From: Terribacillus saccharophilus
GTDB lineage: Bacteria; Bacillota; Bacilli; Bacillales; Amphibacillaceae
Assembly: GCA_900110015.1 (NCBI GenBank)
Contig: FOCD01000005.1
Coordinates: 1-64,000 of the forward strand
DNA: 64,000 nt
Direction: 5' to 3'
Shown: positions 23,584-37,433 of the stretch, piece by piece
How positions within the stretch are numbered: the stretch's first letter is position 1
How the letters are laid out: the number at the start of each line of letters is the position of its first letter
Notes under the pieces: model-generated
Told to the model about the DNA's origin: nothing
What the model saw: the letters and a program-made list of their open reading frames with translations, nothing else
The model's database searches: none
Position numbers and translations under genes: made by a program

Positions 23584-25680
23584 TCAGCTTGTAACCGGCT
23601 GATTCATTTCAGATCTCTTATACATGTATTGGAATGCGATTAGAGCTGCGAAAACAACTATACCAGCAATACTGGTCCAAACTCCAGGATAAATCAAAGC
23701 AAGACCAGCAGCCAGTGCCACAAAACGCTCTGGCCAGTACAGCCTGCGGAACCAATAGCCGATCATTCCAGCTCCAATGGCAATCATCCCTAGGAAGGCT
23801 GTAACGAATATCCAAGCCATTTGCAGATAATTGCTTGTGCCAACCAGCAGAAGTTCTGGAGCGAAGACGAACATATACGGGATGACGAAAGCCGCAATTG
23901 CCAGCTTCGTCGATATGACCCCCGTAGCGATTGGCCGGCCTCCTGACATACCAGCTGCTGCAAATGCAGCCAAAGCAACTGGAGGCGTAATATCAGCCAT
24001 GATACCGAAATAAAAAACAAACATATGCGCTTGCAGATCACTGATTCCAAGCAATATGATTGCCGGTGCTGCAATCGTCGATGTGATGATATAGTTGGCT
24101 GTTGTCGGTGCACCCATACCAAGGATCAGGGATGCAATCATCGTAAAGAACAACGTCCAAAACAATTGTTCATTTGCAAGGCCAACCAAGCTGTTAGCAA
24201 GGCTTAGACCAAGTCCTGTTTTGGTAACGACTGCGACAATGATTCCGGCTGCCGCAGTCGCTGCGATTACAGCGAGAGCCGACCTTGCACCGTCTACCAT
24301 TGCTTCGATCGTCTCAAGGAAGTTACGGTCAAAGAAATAGCTGACAATTACCGTCGCAATGGCTGCGATGATCAATCCATTTTGAATGGACATACTGCCT
24401 GTTACACCGCTGTAAATCAAATAAGCAACCAGTACAACTCCGAATGTGATTGGATAGAGATGACGGTAAACTTCCTTTCTGATCAACGCAACAAGCACAC
24501 ATGTGACGATCCCATATAATGCTGCTCGCATGATGCTGAGCCCAGAACTCAAATAAAACACCATAGCGAGTATAGGAAGCAGCAGATACAATTTGCTAAG
24601 TACTTCTTTCTTATTTGGAAGTTCTTCTTTTTTGAGACCTCTCAATCCAGTCCGCTTTGCCTCGAAATGGGTCATGATCCAAATGCCGGCAAAATAAAGG
24701 ATGGCTGGAATGATGGCTGCTTTGGCTATTGTCCAGTAGCTAACCCCGATGAATTCAACCATTAAGAAGGCCGCAGCGCCCATGACCGGAGGCATAATCT
24801 GACCTCCGGTAGAAGATGACGCCTCTACAGCTCCTGCGAAATTCTTAGAATAGCCAAGTCTCTTCATCATTGGAATAGTGAACGATCCTGACGTCACCAC
24901 GTTTGCTACAGAGCTGCCGCTTACTGTTCCTTGCAGTGCACTGGAGAAGATGGCAACTTTCGCTGGACCTCCGATTCTCCTTCCGGCCACGAGCAAGGCA
25001 AGATCATTGAAATACTGCCCTACTCCTGTCTTCACCAAAAAGGCACCGAACAGAAGGAATAAGAAAATGTACGTGGATGAAACTCCGATTGGTGTACCTA
25101 GCATACCTTCTGTCGTAAAGAACAGCGAGGATACAAGTGTATCCACATCTACACCTGGATGGACAATGAAATCAGGCAGCTGACGGCCCCAGTAAGCGTA
25201 TGCCATAAATAGAATGGCAATAATGACAATCGGCAAACCGACAGTACGTCTTGTTGCTTCCAAAACAAGAAGAACAGCTATAGATCCCGTAATGAAATCC
25301 ATGGTCGTCATCTGTCCGCCTTGAGCAATGATATTGTCATACATGACCGGCCAATAGGCACCCACATAAAACCCGAGTGCAGCTAATAGATAATCATACC
25401 AAGCAATCCTTTTATCTTTGCTTTTCCGATTAACCGGGAACAACAGATAAATCAGGACCAGACCGAATCCCAAATGGATAGATCTGTGAATCTGGGTAGG
25501 TACATTTCCAAAAGTAGCGGTATACAGTTGGTATAAGGAAAACGCGAGCAGCAGGAAAAAGACGATGGCACCCATGATGCCTGCAAGTTTCCTGAAATTC
25601 GATTCACTATCGTATTTCTCAATCAGCTGCTGTTGTTCCTGTTCTGATAATATGTCTAGTTTCGTAGCTTTTTCATTCAT
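23584..25680 (-). CDS. TRAP transporter fused permease (4TM-12TM)
   Basis: 698 residues, with about 16-18 hydrophobic segments. The N-terminal part corresponds to the small DctQ-like subunit and the rest to the large DctM-like subunit, the fused form used by TAXI-type TRAP systems. Characteristic text GSSVANVVTSGSFTIPMMKRLGY and MGAPTTANYIITS is present. It imports an unknown organic acid using an ion gradient. Its ATG overlaps the stop of the DUF1850 gene (ATGA). Part of a TAXI-DUF1850-permease operon. Confidence 0.94.
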   Translation of the reverse strand: MNEKATKLDILSEQEQQQLIEKYDSESNFRKLAGIMGAIVFFLLLAFSLYQLYTATFGNVPTQIHRSIHLGFGLVLIYLLFPVNRKSKDKRIAWYDYLLAALGFYVGAYWPVMYDNIIAQGGQMTTMDFITGSIAVLLVLEATRRTVGLPIVIIAILFMAYAYWGRQLPDFIVHPGVDVDTLVSSLFFTTEGMLGTPIGVSSTYIFLFLLFGAFLVKTGVGQYFNDLALLVAGRRIGGPAKVAIFSSALQGTVSGSSVANVVTSGSFTIPMMKRLGYSKNFAGAVEASSSTGGQIMPPVMGAAAFLMVEFIGVSYWTIAKAAIIPAILYFAGIWIMTHFEAKRTGLRGLKKEELPNKKEVLSKLYLLLPILAMVFYLSSGLSIMRAALYGIVTCVLVALIRKEVYRHLYPITFGVVLVAYLIYSGVTGSMSIQNGLIIAAIATVIVSYFFDRNFLETIEAMVDGARSALAVIAATAAAGIIVAVVTKTGLGLSLANSLVGLANEQLFWTLFFTMIASLILGMGAPTTANYIITSTIAAPAIILLGISDLQAHMFVFYFGIMADITPPVALAAFAAAGMSGGRPIATGVISTKLAIAAFVIPYMFVFAPELLLVGTSNYLQMAWIFVTAFLGMIAIGAGMIGYWFRRLYWPERFVALAAGLALIYPGVWTSIAGIVVFAALIAFQYMYKRSEMNQPVTS

Positions 25681-26186
25681 TCAAGCAGCTCTCCTTTCCA
25701 TAAGTTCCATAAACTCGTGTATTCTGCTTGGATTTTAATGGAGACACCTGGTCCGATGTTGTCTTGGAGAGAATAGCTATGCTTCTGATAGACCAGCTGG
25801 TGATTTGCCACCACTTCTCCGATAGTCAGATTAAGGCTATCCTGATAGCCCTTCATATTCCGTATATAATATTTTCCATCCTTCATCTCGAATGTTTCAC
25901 CTGGTTTTGCATTTGCTGGCATACCGACTGCAGTATCTTCGTAAACAAGCTGATACGGGTATAATTTCATTTGTTTAATTGTGTATTCTTCCGTCACATC
26001 AGAATGATGGATGGAATGGGTGTATCGGATACTCACATGTGCTTCATCCTCGACAGGCAAATAAGCAAGAAGACGATCGCTCTGCAAATCTTTACAGGCG
26101 AGTATATGCCGGAAGGGAACAAATATGTACAACGTAATCAGTGTCATGACCAGAAGACCGATTAAAAGAATGATGCGAAACCGCAA
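25677..26186 (-). CDS. DUF1850 protein, TRAP-associated
   Basis: 169 residues with a single N-terminal membrane anchor (about 3-22) and an extracellular beta-rich domain containing RYTHSIHHSDVTE, the DUF1850 hallmark. Such proteins are found almost only between TAXI receptors and fused TRAP permeases; their role is not established. The start is TTG. It overlaps the permease gene and is separated from the receptor gene by a terminator. Confidence 0.85.
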   Translation of the reverse strand: MRFRIILLIGLLVMTLITLYIFVPFRHILACKDLQSDRLLAYLPVEDEAHVSIRYTHSIHHSDVTEEYTIKQMKLYPYQLVYEDTAVGMPANAKPGETFEMKDGKYYIRNMKGYQDSLNLTIGEVVANHQLVYQKHSYSLQDNIGPGVSIKIQAEYTSLWNLWKGELLE

Positions 26187-26207
26187 ATCTGCACACCTGC
26201 TTTTTGT

Positions 26208-26240
26208 AAAAAAACGCCGGTAACCAAGCTACCGGCGTTT
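26208..26240 (-). terminator. Internal terminator between the TAXI receptor and DUF1850 genes
   Basis: AACGCCGGT and ACCGGCGTT arms with an intervening loop (26213-26239), then seven T bases on the minus strand. It lies inside the operon, so it probably lowers expression of the membrane genes relative to the binding protein. Confidence 0.85.
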
Positions 26241-26250
26241 CCGTAATATA

Positions 26251-27258
26251 TCAGGAAGAAGGCAGTTCTACTACTGCTTCCTCCAAATATCTCTGGGCAC
26301 CTGGATGGAACGGGATACTAACACCATCGGCAGCTGTTTCAGCTTTGATGAACTCTGCTTTTTGATGGCCAATATCTCCTGTATTCTCATACAATGCCTT
26401 TGTCATGTTATAGACAAGCTCTTCATCCATACCTTCTGACGTGACAAGCATTGCATTGACGGAGACCGTTTCTACCGGCTCTTCCAGATCATAAGTTCCT
26501 GCCTCGATCGTATAGGCCGCATAGTAAGGTAATTCCTCTAATAACTGATCGATTTTATCCTGTTCAAGTCCTACAATTGTTACCGGCGTTGTAGCTGCTA
26601 AGCTCTCGATTGCACCTGTTGGTGTACCTGCTGTGATGAATGCTGCATCGATGTTTCCATCCTGCATTCCAGCTGTGGACTCTCCGAAATCGAGATTCTG
26701 TACATCCACATCATCCACTGTCATACCGTAAAGCTTGAGGATATCCTCGGCACTGGCATTCGTTCCCGAACCAGGTGCGCCAATGGAAACCGTCTTTCCT
26801 TTCAAGTCTTCCACTGTTTTAATTCCGCTTGCTTCTGTCGCTACGATTTGAATTGTTTCTGGATAAAGAGAGCCGATGGCACGGATGCTATCGATCGATT
26901 TGCCATCAAACATCAGCTTACCGTCTGTTGCATAGGCAGCGATATCAGTCTGAGTGAAAGCAACGATGTCATCATTTCCTTCGCTCAATGTATTCATATT
27001 CTCAACTGATGCACCTGTCGAGGTAGCTGTCGCTTTTACATCATCCACGTTGGAATTGAGAATTTCCGCAATACTTCCGCCAAGTGGATAGTATGTACCC
27101 TCCGTTCCTCCTGTGAGCAACGTGATGAATTGCTGTCCGCCTTCTTCATCACCGCCGGAATCCCCTGATCCCCCGGTTGTTCCACCTCCGCAAGCGCTGA
27201 GTATGAGTGCTAACAACGTCATAAGTACTACTGCTGAAAGTAATTTTTTCATTTTCAT
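26251..27258 (-). CDS. TAXI family TRAP transporter solute-binding lipoprotein
   Basis: 335 residues. A lipoprotein signal with lipobox LSACGGG (Cys about 23) is followed by a Gly/Ser/Asp linker and a TAXI domain: GTEGTYYPLGGSIAEILN, GSGTNASAEDILKLYG and FHPGAQRYLEE are typical. It captures the substrate outside the membrane for the fused permease. Related TAXI systems are often linked to glutamate or other organic acids, but the ligand cannot be assigned. GGGGGAG precedes the ATG. Confidence 0.93.
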   Translation of the reverse strand: MKMKKLLSAVVLMTLLALILSACGGGTTGGSGDSGGDEEGGQQFITLLTGGTEGTYYPLGGSIAEILNSNVDDVKATATSTGASVENMNTLSEGNDDIVAFTQTDIAAYATDGKLMFDGKSIDSIRAIGSLYPETIQIVATEASGIKTVEDLKGKTVSIGAPGSGTNASAEDILKLYGMTVDDVDVQNLDFGESTAGMQDGNIDAAFITAGTPTGAIESLAATTPVTIVGLEQDKIDQLLEELPYYAAYTIEAGTYDLEEPVETVSVNAMLVTSEGMDEELVYNMTKALYENTGDIGHQKAEFIKAETAADGVSIPFHPGAQRYLEEAVVELPSS

Positions 27259-27373
27259 TCGTTCATCTCCCCCTTGAGATTAATAATTCTCCATAACGTT
27301 AGCAAACCCTTTCCATATTTACAATATTATTTATATTGCAAAAAATCTGTTTATTTGTTAGATTATGTACTAT

Positions 27374-27407
27374 AAAAAAGAAACGACGCCGAATTTGGCG
27401 TCGTTTC
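27374..27407 (-). terminator. Terminator of guaB
   Basis: Perfect eleven-base arms GAAACGACGCC and GGCGTCGTTTC around GAATTT, followed by T bases on the minus strand. Confidence 0.93.
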
Positions 27408-27416
27408 AAAATATAA

Positions 27417-28919
<1,503 letters not shown>

Positions 28920-29027
28920 TTATATATGGTTAAAATACTGCTATTAAAACCTATTGTTACTTACAATACGCCAAGATGCGCGGTTTTTCAACTATATGAG
29001 CACGTAAAAATCATTGGAGGATTCTGT

Positions 29028-29987
29028 ATGCATGATGAAAACGTATCCACCTTTCTTTCCTTCCTTGAAGCAGAGGATGCAGCTCTTTCCTTCCTGCAAA
29101 AAAGCTACCAGCATCTCGGTATTCCCGATGCAGAAACACGGAGCTATCAAAACATTTCCGCCTTCCTTGCTTATCTGGAACATGGTAAGTCTTATTATTC
29201 CTATGGCAAAGATGCCCCGTTATTGATGAAGCCTGTCTTATTATTTTACGGAATGACCCATTTTATGAAGGCGAGTTTGCTCCTGACACGTCCTGATTAC
29301 CCAGAATCCACAGCTGATCTTGCACATGGTTTGTCGACTCGTAAGCGTAAGAAGCGGGACTATCAATTCTGCATGGATGAAGTATTATCCCAGCAGCGCG
29401 GCTTATTCCCGTATTTTTCACGTCACGTTTGTAAAAGGGAACTTCATAGCATTAAAAAAGTTTCTATGGGGGATATGTTCGGATTAGTTCCGGAACTTCA
29501 TGATCTTCTTTCAATGCAGCAGGGGAAGCGTAATCTGACAGAAGCAAGCCGAAAAAAAGATGCTCTTATTCTGCCGGAGTGCTTACTAGACGAATTTCAA
29601 TATACAAAACGCCGCTTTTTGGAATTCCTGCAATCTTTCTCTTTTAACATAATGGAGCAGGAACAGCTTGCAATTCAGCTTCCTGATTCGCTGTGGCAAA
29701 CAGCCGGACCGCTTTATTGTAATCCATTAACCCAGAAACACTATTTTGTTCGGCAAAGCTATTGGAGCAGCTTTCATGAATGCATGGCTCATTATGCCCT
29801 GCTATATAACTTAAGCATGATTTGCCGCTATGAAGCAGAGTGGTGGACAGATCTGCTCCATGTTAACCGGCGTAACGAGTATCCGCTCATTGTTCGATTT
29901 TTGGAGATTACTGCTGAAAAATTCCCTTTATTGATTGGATCTTACATGCTAAAGCATTTTCAGGATATAAAAAAGCACGCTGATTAG
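29028..29987 (+). CDS. yaaC: YaaC family protein
   Basis: 319 residues from the ATG that follows TTGGAGG; the frame is open 39 codons upstream without a ribosome site. It belongs to the YaaC family, found next to guaB in Bacillus; B. subtilis YaaC has a similar length. No catalytic motif is recognised, and no function is established. It is rich in His/Tyr/Leu and appears soluble. It is oriented opposite to guaB and converges on the HD-GYP gene. Confidence 0.88.
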   Translation: MHDENVSTFLSFLEAEDAALSFLQKSYQHLGIPDAETRSYQNISAFLAYLEHGKSYYSYGKDAPLLMKPVLLFYGMTHFMKASLLLTRPDYPESTADLAHGLSTRKRKKRDYQFCMDEVLSQQRGLFPYFSRHVCKRELHSIKKVSMGDMFGLVPELHDLLSMQQGKRNLTEASRKKDALILPECLLDEFQYTKRRFLEFLQSFSFNIMEQEQLAIQLPDSLWQTAGPLYCNPLTQKHYFVRQSYWSSFHECMAHYALLYNLSMICRYEAEWWTDLLHVNRRNEYPLIVRFLEITAEKFPLLIGSYMLKHFQDIKKHAD

Positions 29988-29996
29988 CATGCTTCA
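29968..29996 (-). terminator. Terminator of the HD-GYP gene
   Basis: AGCACGCT and AGCATGCT arms around GATT (with one mismatch), then six T bases on the minus strand. It overlaps the convergent 3' ends of yaaC and the HD-GYP gene. Confidence 0.65.
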
Positions 29997-31067
29997 TGAA
30001 ATAATCTGTTCAATACGTATATGTGGTATTTCAGTCAATGCTTTCACTTGCCCTGATTCTTGCTCACGTACCATCGGTCTGGTTGGATGGTTAGTGTCAG
30101 TAAAGACAACCTCAGCAATATCCCCAGATGATAATCTGACTTTTGTGTTTTGCTGGGCATCGACAAATGTCTTGATAAAGTGCTGAATCATTGCTGGGTC
30201 AAATCGTCTGAATTGCTCCTCCAGGATGATGTCCACTGCTTCATATGGTGATACAGCTACTTGATAAGCACGTTCGGATATCAAAGCATGATATGTATCA
30301 CAAATGGAGAGGAGACTCGCAAATGAATGAATTTTTTCCTTCGGTAATCGCAGCGGGTAACCAGCTCCATCTGCCCGTTCATGATGCTGGAGGATGGCAA
30401 GCTTCGCTTTTGAAGAGAGTAGAGGAGCCTGCTCAACCATACGATAGGAGAAGGTAGGATGCTTTTGGACGTCTTCCCATTCACTATCATGTAAACGGCG
30501 TTTCTGGATGTGATACGGCTGTTTCAGTTTGGCCATTCCGCAATCTGCTAGGTAAGCAGCCAAACCAATTTGCTTGATGTCCGCCTCAGAAAAACCTGCT
30601 TTTTGTAAGACAGCAGCTACAAGTGTTGCTGTACCTGCTGCGTGTTCCGGCAAATAATCAATCTGTCTACGGTATGCAGGCAAATTGAACACATTTCCTT
30701 CCCATTCACTAACCTTCTCCAGTACAGGAAGAATATGTTTGCGAAGTGCAGCTATATCAACAGTGGAGCCATGCTGCCATGTATTGAATTGCTTTTGGTA
30801 GCCTTCCGCTGCTGCTGCATAAGCATCCAGGAAATGCACTTGTATGATGGCAGGTCGAACACTTACAGAATCCTTTTCAGGAACAAAACTGCTGCCATCC
30901 TCTAAATGACCGGCAACTGTTACTTCTTTTACGAGCATCTTTTGCAAATAAAAGATCTCCGTATCTGTGAGTACTGTCTTGCTTTTTACGAGCGGCATAC
31001 CGCTTTTACCGACAACATCGGCTGTAACGATACAGCCAGCGACGAGCTGATTGGCTGAGACGATCAT
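29994..31067 (-). CDS. HD-GYP domain protein with degenerate HD site
   Basis: 357 residues from the ATG after AAAGG; a TTG seven codons upstream is possible. HD-GYP proteins normally hydrolyse cyclic di-GMP. The GYP half is intact (HHERADGAGYP, 228-238). The HD motif, usually HDIGK, reads ADCGM (Ala174, Asp175), so the metal-binding His and the following Lys are lost. No receiver or membrane domain is attached; the first 110 residues are of unknown type. It lies between gyrA and yaaC, where B. subtilis carries rrnO. It may bind rather than cleave the nucleotide (inference). Confidence 0.85.
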   Translation of the reverse strand: MIVSANQLVAGCIVTADVVGKSGMPLVKSKTVLTDTEIFYLQKMLVKEVTVAGHLEDGSSFVPEKDSVSVRPAIIQVHFLDAYAAAAEGYQKQFNTWQHGSTVDIAALRKHILPVLEKVSEWEGNVFNLPAYRRQIDYLPEHAAGTATLVAAVLQKAGFSEADIKQIGLAAYLADCGMAKLKQPYHIQKRRLHDSEWEDVQKHPTFSYRMVEQAPLLSSKAKLAILQHHERADGAGYPLRLPKEKIHSFASLLSICDTYHALISERAYQVAVSPYEAVDIILEEQFRRFDPAMIQHFIKTFVDAQQNTKVRLSSGDIAEVVFTDTNHPTRPMVREQESGQVKALTEIPHIRIEQIIS

Positions 31068-31097
31068 ATTCTGCATCCTTTCATCCAAAGGTTATGT

Positions 31098-31134
31098 AAA
31101 AAGAGCATTCCCACTATGGGAGCGGGAATGCTCT
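31098..31134 (-). terminator. Terminator of the gyrase operon
   Basis: GAGCATTCCC and GGGAATGCTC arms with a T tract on the minus strand, just after the gyrA stop. Confidence 0.9.
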
Positions 31135-31144
31135 ATAACAATCA

Positions 31145-33661
31145 TCAATCTTCTTCTGTATTATCTGTCTCTGATACTACTGGTTCTTCCAGCATATCAT
31201 CTGAGACATCCTCGATTTCTTCCTCTTGCTCTTTATCAATACGAGCAACAGTAGCTACCGCTTCATTCTCCTGAATACGAATCAGAATAACACCCTGTGT
31301 ATTCCGGCCAGTAGACGAAATACTTGAAACAGGCATCCGAATCAATACACCGGAGACTGTAATAATCATAATATCTTCTTCACCGGTAACCGGCTTAGCT
31401 GATACCATCTGTCCTGTTTTATCCGTGATCTTGGATGTAAGAATTCCCTTACCGCCACGGTTCGTGATGCGATACTCTGACTCTGGTGTCCGTTTTCCGA
31501 AACCTTTTTCGGTAACATTCAGGATATCGACGCCTTCATCGATTATATCCATAGATACAACCGAATCATCGTCTCCGCGCAGAGTTATCCCTTTAACCCC
31601 AGCAGCTGTACGGCCCATTGGTCGAATTTGCTCCTCTGGGAATCGAATCAGATAACCATTCTTCGTCGCGATCATGATATGTTTATGGCCATCTGTCATA
31701 CGAACTGAAATCAATTCATCGTCCTCACGCAAGTTCAATGCGATAAGACCGCCCTTACGAATATTGGCGAATTGAGATAGAGTTGTCCGTTTGGAAACCC
31801 CTTGTTTGGTAGTGAATATCAAATACCAATCGTCTGCGAACTCTTTGACTGGAATCAAAGCATTAATCCATTCGCCTTTTTCGATTTCCAGCATATTGAT
31901 GATCGGAATACCTTTTGCTGTACGGCTGAATTCCGGTACCTCATAGCCTTTCGCACGATATACTTTTCCTTTGTTCGTGAAGAACAGAATCGTATCATGT
32001 GTGCTGGTAGAAATAAGATGTTCGACGAAGTCATCTTCGTTCGTTCCCATACCTTGAATTCCTCGGCCGCCGCGTCCTTGGCTGCGGTAAGTGTTTGAAG
32101 GCAGGCGTTTGATATAGCCTTGGTGCGTCAATGTGATAACGACATTCTCTACAGGAATAAGTGCTTCATCCTCTATGAAGTCAATACCGCCAATGACGAT
32201 TTCCGTACGGCGTTCATCACCGAAACGTTCCTTGATCTCAGTCAATTCTTCTCGAATGATTTCAAGCACCTTCTCTTCATCCGCAAGAATTGCCTTAAGC
32301 TCCGCAATCACTTTGACAAGTTCCTGGTACTCATCTTCGATCTTGTCACGCTCAAGTCCTGTCAGACGCTGCAGACGCATATCCAGAATTGCTTGTGCTT
32401 GCTTGTCAGAAAGCTTGAAGCGCTCCATCAGTCCTTCACGAGCAATATCTGTTGTCTGAGAGCCACGGATCAAGCTGATGATCTCATCGAGATTATCCAG
32501 AGCAATCCGTAAACCTTCCAGGATATGTGCTCTTGCTTCTGCTTTACGCAATTCGAATTCTGTTCTGCGGCGGATGACGACTTGCTGGTGATCAAGATAA
32601 TGCGACAACGCCTGTTTCAAGTTCAGAATCTGCGGTTTATCATCCACAAGGGCAAGCATATTGATTCCGAAACTTGTCTGCAAAGCAGTATGCTTGTACA
32701 AATTGTTAAGAATGACATTCGGGTTCGCATCACGGCGAACTTCGACAACGACGCGCATACCGTTACGGTCGGATTCATCCCGCAGGTCCGTAATTCCTTC
32801 AATACGCTTATCACGGACTAGTTCTGCTATTTTCTCGACAAGACGTGCCTTATTCACCTGATATGGCAATTCGTGCACAAGAATAGTCGATTTGCCGTTA
32901 TCATGCTCGATAATTTCAGTCTTAGCGCGAATTGTAATCGACCCGCGGCCAGTTTCATAAGCTTTCCGAATACCGCTTCGACCTAAAATTTCAGCAGCAG
33001 TAGGGAAATCCGGACCGAATATATAATCATCCATCAATTCCTCGATCGTGATATCCGGATTTTTACTAAGTGCCAAAACCGCATTTATCGTTTCATTCAG
33101 GTTATGAGGCGGTATATTCGTCGCCATACCTACCGCAATACCCGAAGCTCCATTCACAAGCAAGTTCGGGAATCGAGCTGGCATTACAAGCGGCTGTTTT
33201 TCAGAGCCGTCATAGTTGTCGCCATAATCAATTGTGTCCTTGTTGATATCACGCAATAGTTCCATAGATATCTTGGACATCCGTGCTTCTGTATAACGCA
33301 TTGCTGCTGCTGAATCGCCGTCCACAGAACCGAAGTTTCCATGTCCGTCTACGAGCATATAACGATAGCTGAAATCTTGCGCCATACGAACCATCGCTTC
33401 GTACACCGCTGTGTCACCATGCGGGTGATACTTACCGATTACTTCCCCGACGATACGGGCTGATTTCTTATATGCCTTATCAGCATGCATACCCAAATCA
33501 TGCAAAGCATAAAGGATTCTGCGATGCACCGGCTTCAAGCCGTCTCTTGCATCAGGCAATGCACGCGCTACGATAACGCTCATTGCATAGTCAAGGAATG
33601 AGGTACGCATTTCCTGACTTATATCTCTTTCTTGCACACTTGGACGTAATTCATCCGCCAT
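31145..33661 (-). CDS. gyrA: DNA gyrase subunit A
   Basis: 838 residues from the ATG after GGAGG; the frame extends six codons over the ribosome site. Type IIA topoisomerase breakage-reunion subunit: catalytic Tyr123 in AMRYTEARM, the GyrA box QGRGGRG in the C-terminal beta-pinwheel, and an acidic tail. In the quinolone-determining region the residue equivalent to Ser84 of B. subtilis is Thr84 ([10 protein letters not shown]). gyrB lies 43 bases upstream in the same operon. Confidence 0.98.
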   Translation of the reverse strand: MADELRPSVQERDISQEMRTSFLDYAMSVIVARALPDARDGLKPVHRRILYALHDLGMHADKAYKKSARIVGEVIGKYHPHGDTAVYEAMVRMAQDFSYRYMLVDGHGNFGSVDGDSAAAMRYTEARMSKISMELLRDINKDTIDYGDNYDGSEKQPLVMPARFPNLLVNGASGIAVGMATNIPPHNLNETINAVLALSKNPDITIEELMDDYIFGPDFPTAAEILGRSGIRKAYETGRGSITIRAKTEIIEHDNGKSTILVHELPYQVNKARLVEKIAELVRDKRIEGITDLRDESDRNGMRVVVEVRRDANPNVILNNLYKHTALQTSFGINMLALVDDKPQILNLKQALSHYLDHQQVVIRRRTEFELRKAEARAHILEGLRIALDNLDEIISLIRGSQTTDIAREGLMERFKLSDKQAQAILDMRLQRLTGLERDKIEDEYQELVKVIAELKAILADEEKVLEIIREELTEIKERFGDERRTEIVIGGIDFIEDEALIPVENVVITLTHQGYIKRLPSNTYRSQGRGGRGIQGMGTNEDDFVEHLISTSTHDTILFFTNKGKVYRAKGYEVPEFSRTAKGIPIINMLEIEKGEWINALIPVKEFADDWYLIFTTKQGVSKRTTLSQFANIRKGGLIALNLREDDELISVRMTDGHKHIMIATKNGYLIRFPEEQIRPMGRTAAGVKGITLRGDDDSVVSMDIIDEGVDILNVTEKGFGKRTPESEYRITNRGGKGILTSKITDKTGQMVSAKPVTGEEDIMIITVSGVLIRMPVSSISSTGRNTQGVILIRIQENEAVATVARIDKEQEEEIEDVSDDMLEEPVVSETDNTEED

Positions 33662-33704
33662 GCGAAAACCTCCTGTCAAATTGCCGGAACCAATACACTA
33701 TTGG

Positions 33705-35633
<1,929 letters not shown>

Positions 35634-35652
35634 TTAAATCACCTGCATTTCT

Positions 35653-35898
35653 TTAAAGGTTATCTTCTTCTATCATTCTCGGAACTGTGGTATCAGCCCG
35701 TTTCTTCAATGTCTGCACTGATAAAGGACTAGAATAAATCCGATCAGTGGTGACAATGATAGATTTGGCTGATACATGATCCGCTTCATCGTTTTCTGCC
35801 AAAGTGGGATCAACTGTTTTAGCAGCTTGATCGTATTCCAAGATGGCCACAACTTCTTCAGCTCTGACGACATTATTCCAACCGATCGAGATGAACAT
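35653..35898 (-). CDS. remB: Extracellular matrix regulator RemB (DUF370)
   Basis: 81 residues of the DUF370/RemA-RemB family, starting [11 protein letters not shown]. In B. subtilis RemB (YaaB) affects biofilm matrix gene expression. Its start overlaps the recF stop (TGATG) and it has AGGAGG. Position between recF and gyrB is conserved. Confidence 0.92.
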   Translation of the reverse strand: MFISIGWNNVVRAEEVVAILEYDQAAKTVDPTLAENDEADHVSAKSIIVTTDRIYSSPLSVQTLKKRADTTVPRMIEEDNL

Positions 35899-37022
35899 CA
35901 GGATCCTCCTGACTCACTGACAAGCTTCCCTGATTTTATTGTGAACAGTTCTGCCTGTTTCAGAGTTTCATGCTGGATACCTGATACATTCGTCGTCGAG
36001 ACAAAGGTTTGAACTTTCCCCTGTATCGTTTCTAGCAGATGCGATTGCCTGCTGTCATCCAGCTCGCTTAAAACATCATCAAGCAATAGAATCGGATAAT
36101 CTCCGACCTCGTTATAGATTAGTTCTATCTCAGCCAGCTTCAATGACAAAGCTGTCGTACGCTGCTGACCTTGTGAACCGAAAGCTTGTACATCTTTCCC
36201 ATTCACATAAAAAGACAGGTCATCACGATGGGGGCCTGCTAAAGTTGTCCCTCTTTCCACTTCACGTGTCCGTAATTCAGAGAATTTCTCCTCATAAGCT
36301 ACTTTTAGCGTTTCCTTATCGGATTCTTCTGATACGTGCAAGTTGGAAAGATATTCTATATCAAGCGTCTCAAGCTTCGTCGTGATGCTCTGGTGGATGG
36401 GCTGTGCCCATTTGCGGAGCAGTCCGAGGAAGAGGAAACGTTTCTCTAATATGATGGCAGCATGCTCAATCAGCTGCTCCGTCAGCACATCAAGCATTGT
36501 CGGATCAGCCTGGCGCCGCTGCATAAGCTTCAGCAGATGATTCCGCTGCTTCAAAACTTTTTGGTATTGTCCAAGGTGGTAGATATAGACAGGCTGAATC
36601 TGGCCGATCTCCATATCAATAAAACGCCTGCGAATTTGCGGACTGCCTTTCACCAAGTTCAGATCCTCAGGAGCGAACATGACGACATTGAGCGCCCCGA
36701 TATAATCACTTAGGCGTTTTTGTTCCAGATGATTCAGTTTTGCTTTTTTCCCTTTGGACGATAGGACGATCTCAAGCGGAAACCGCTGTTTCCGCTTGAG
36801 GATGTTCCCTTCTATTTTAGCATAATCTTGATCCCATTGGATAAGTTCTTTATCTTTAGGAGTTCGATGTGATTTGGAGAAGGCTAGCACGTAGATGGCT
36901 TCCATCAGGTTCGTCTTGCCTTGTGCATTCTCACCGATGATTACATTCACTTTATCGTCGAATTGAAGCTGCAGCTTATCGTAATTCCGATAATGCGTAA
37001 GCGTTAGCTCTTGGATATGCAT
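35898..37022 (-). CDS. recF: DNA replication and repair protein RecF
   Basis: 374 residues of the SMC-like ABC ATPase family: Walker [10 protein letters not shown] (about 31-39), signature [17 protein letters not shown], and Walker [14 protein letters not shown]. RecF works with RecO/RecR at gaps and stalled forks. AAAGGA precedes the ATG. It is coupled to remB and 31 bases after yaaA. Confidence 0.97.
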   Translation of the reverse strand: MHIQELTLTHYRNYDKLQLQFDDKVNVIIGENAQGKTNLMEAIYVLAFSKSHRTPKDKELIQWDQDYAKIEGNILKRKQRFPLEIVLSSKGKKAKLNHLEQKRLSDYIGALNVVMFAPEDLNLVKGSPQIRRRFIDMEIGQIQPVYIYHLGQYQKVLKQRNHLLKLMQRRQADPTMLDVLTEQLIEHAAIILEKRFLFLGLLRKWAQPIHQSITTKLETLDIEYLSNLHVSEESDKETLKVAYEEKFSELRTREVERGTTLAGPHRDDLSFYVNGKDVQAFGSQGQQRTTALSLKLAEIELIYNEVGDYPILLLDDVLSELDDSRQSHLLETIQGKVQTFVSTTNVSGIQHETLKQAELFTIKSGKLVSESGGS

Positions 37023-37052
37023 GCTCAGGTCCTTTCTGTATCCGGCAGACTG

Positions 37053-37274
37053 CTATGCCTTTTTGACAATGAATGCTTCTGATGTCGCCGGCAGCTCTAC
37101 ACGATCCTCCGGATACAGCTTCCTGCCGCGTCTGTTTTCTTCCTCGCCATTGACCAGCACTGGATAATCAGCTAAATACAGCTTGACCATTCCGCCGCTC
37201 TCGACAGCATTTACTAGCTTCAGGAATTTCCCAAGCTGAATATATTCGGTGTTGATTTGGATTTCTTCGTTCAT
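37053..37274 (-). CDS. yaaA: S4-domain RNA-binding protein YaaA
   Basis: 73 residues from the ATG after AAGGAGAG; the open frame upstream of it, 50 codons, has no ribosome site. It contains an S4 fold (IQLGKFLKLVNAVESGG ... VNGEEENRRGRKL) and is the small S4 protein between dnaN and recF in Bacilli, thought to act in ribosome assembly. B. subtilis YaaA has 71 aa. Confidence 0.93.
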   Translation of the reverse strand: MNEEIQINTEYIQLGKFLKLVNAVESGGMVKLYLADYPVLVNGEEENRRGRKLYPEDRVELPATSEAFIVKKA

Positions 37275-37383
37275 TTCCGCTCTCCTTACTTTATGTTGCC
37301 TTCTTATTATTTTACTAAAGTATCCACAACTTTGAAAGTTATTTTCATTATGCCCAATCCTCCATAGCGTCATGTTATGCACA

Positions 37384-37415
37384 GAAAAAAAGCACCGCCG
37401 TATGGGCAGTGCCTT
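37384..37415 (-). terminator. Hairpin terminator after dnaN
   Basis: AGCACCGCC and GGGCAGTGCCT arms (with mismatches/G-U) followed by eight T bases on the minus strand. It would uncouple dnaN from yaaA-recF-gyrB at least partly. Confidence 0.75.
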
Positions 37416-37433
37416 TATCCACATGTGTATAAC

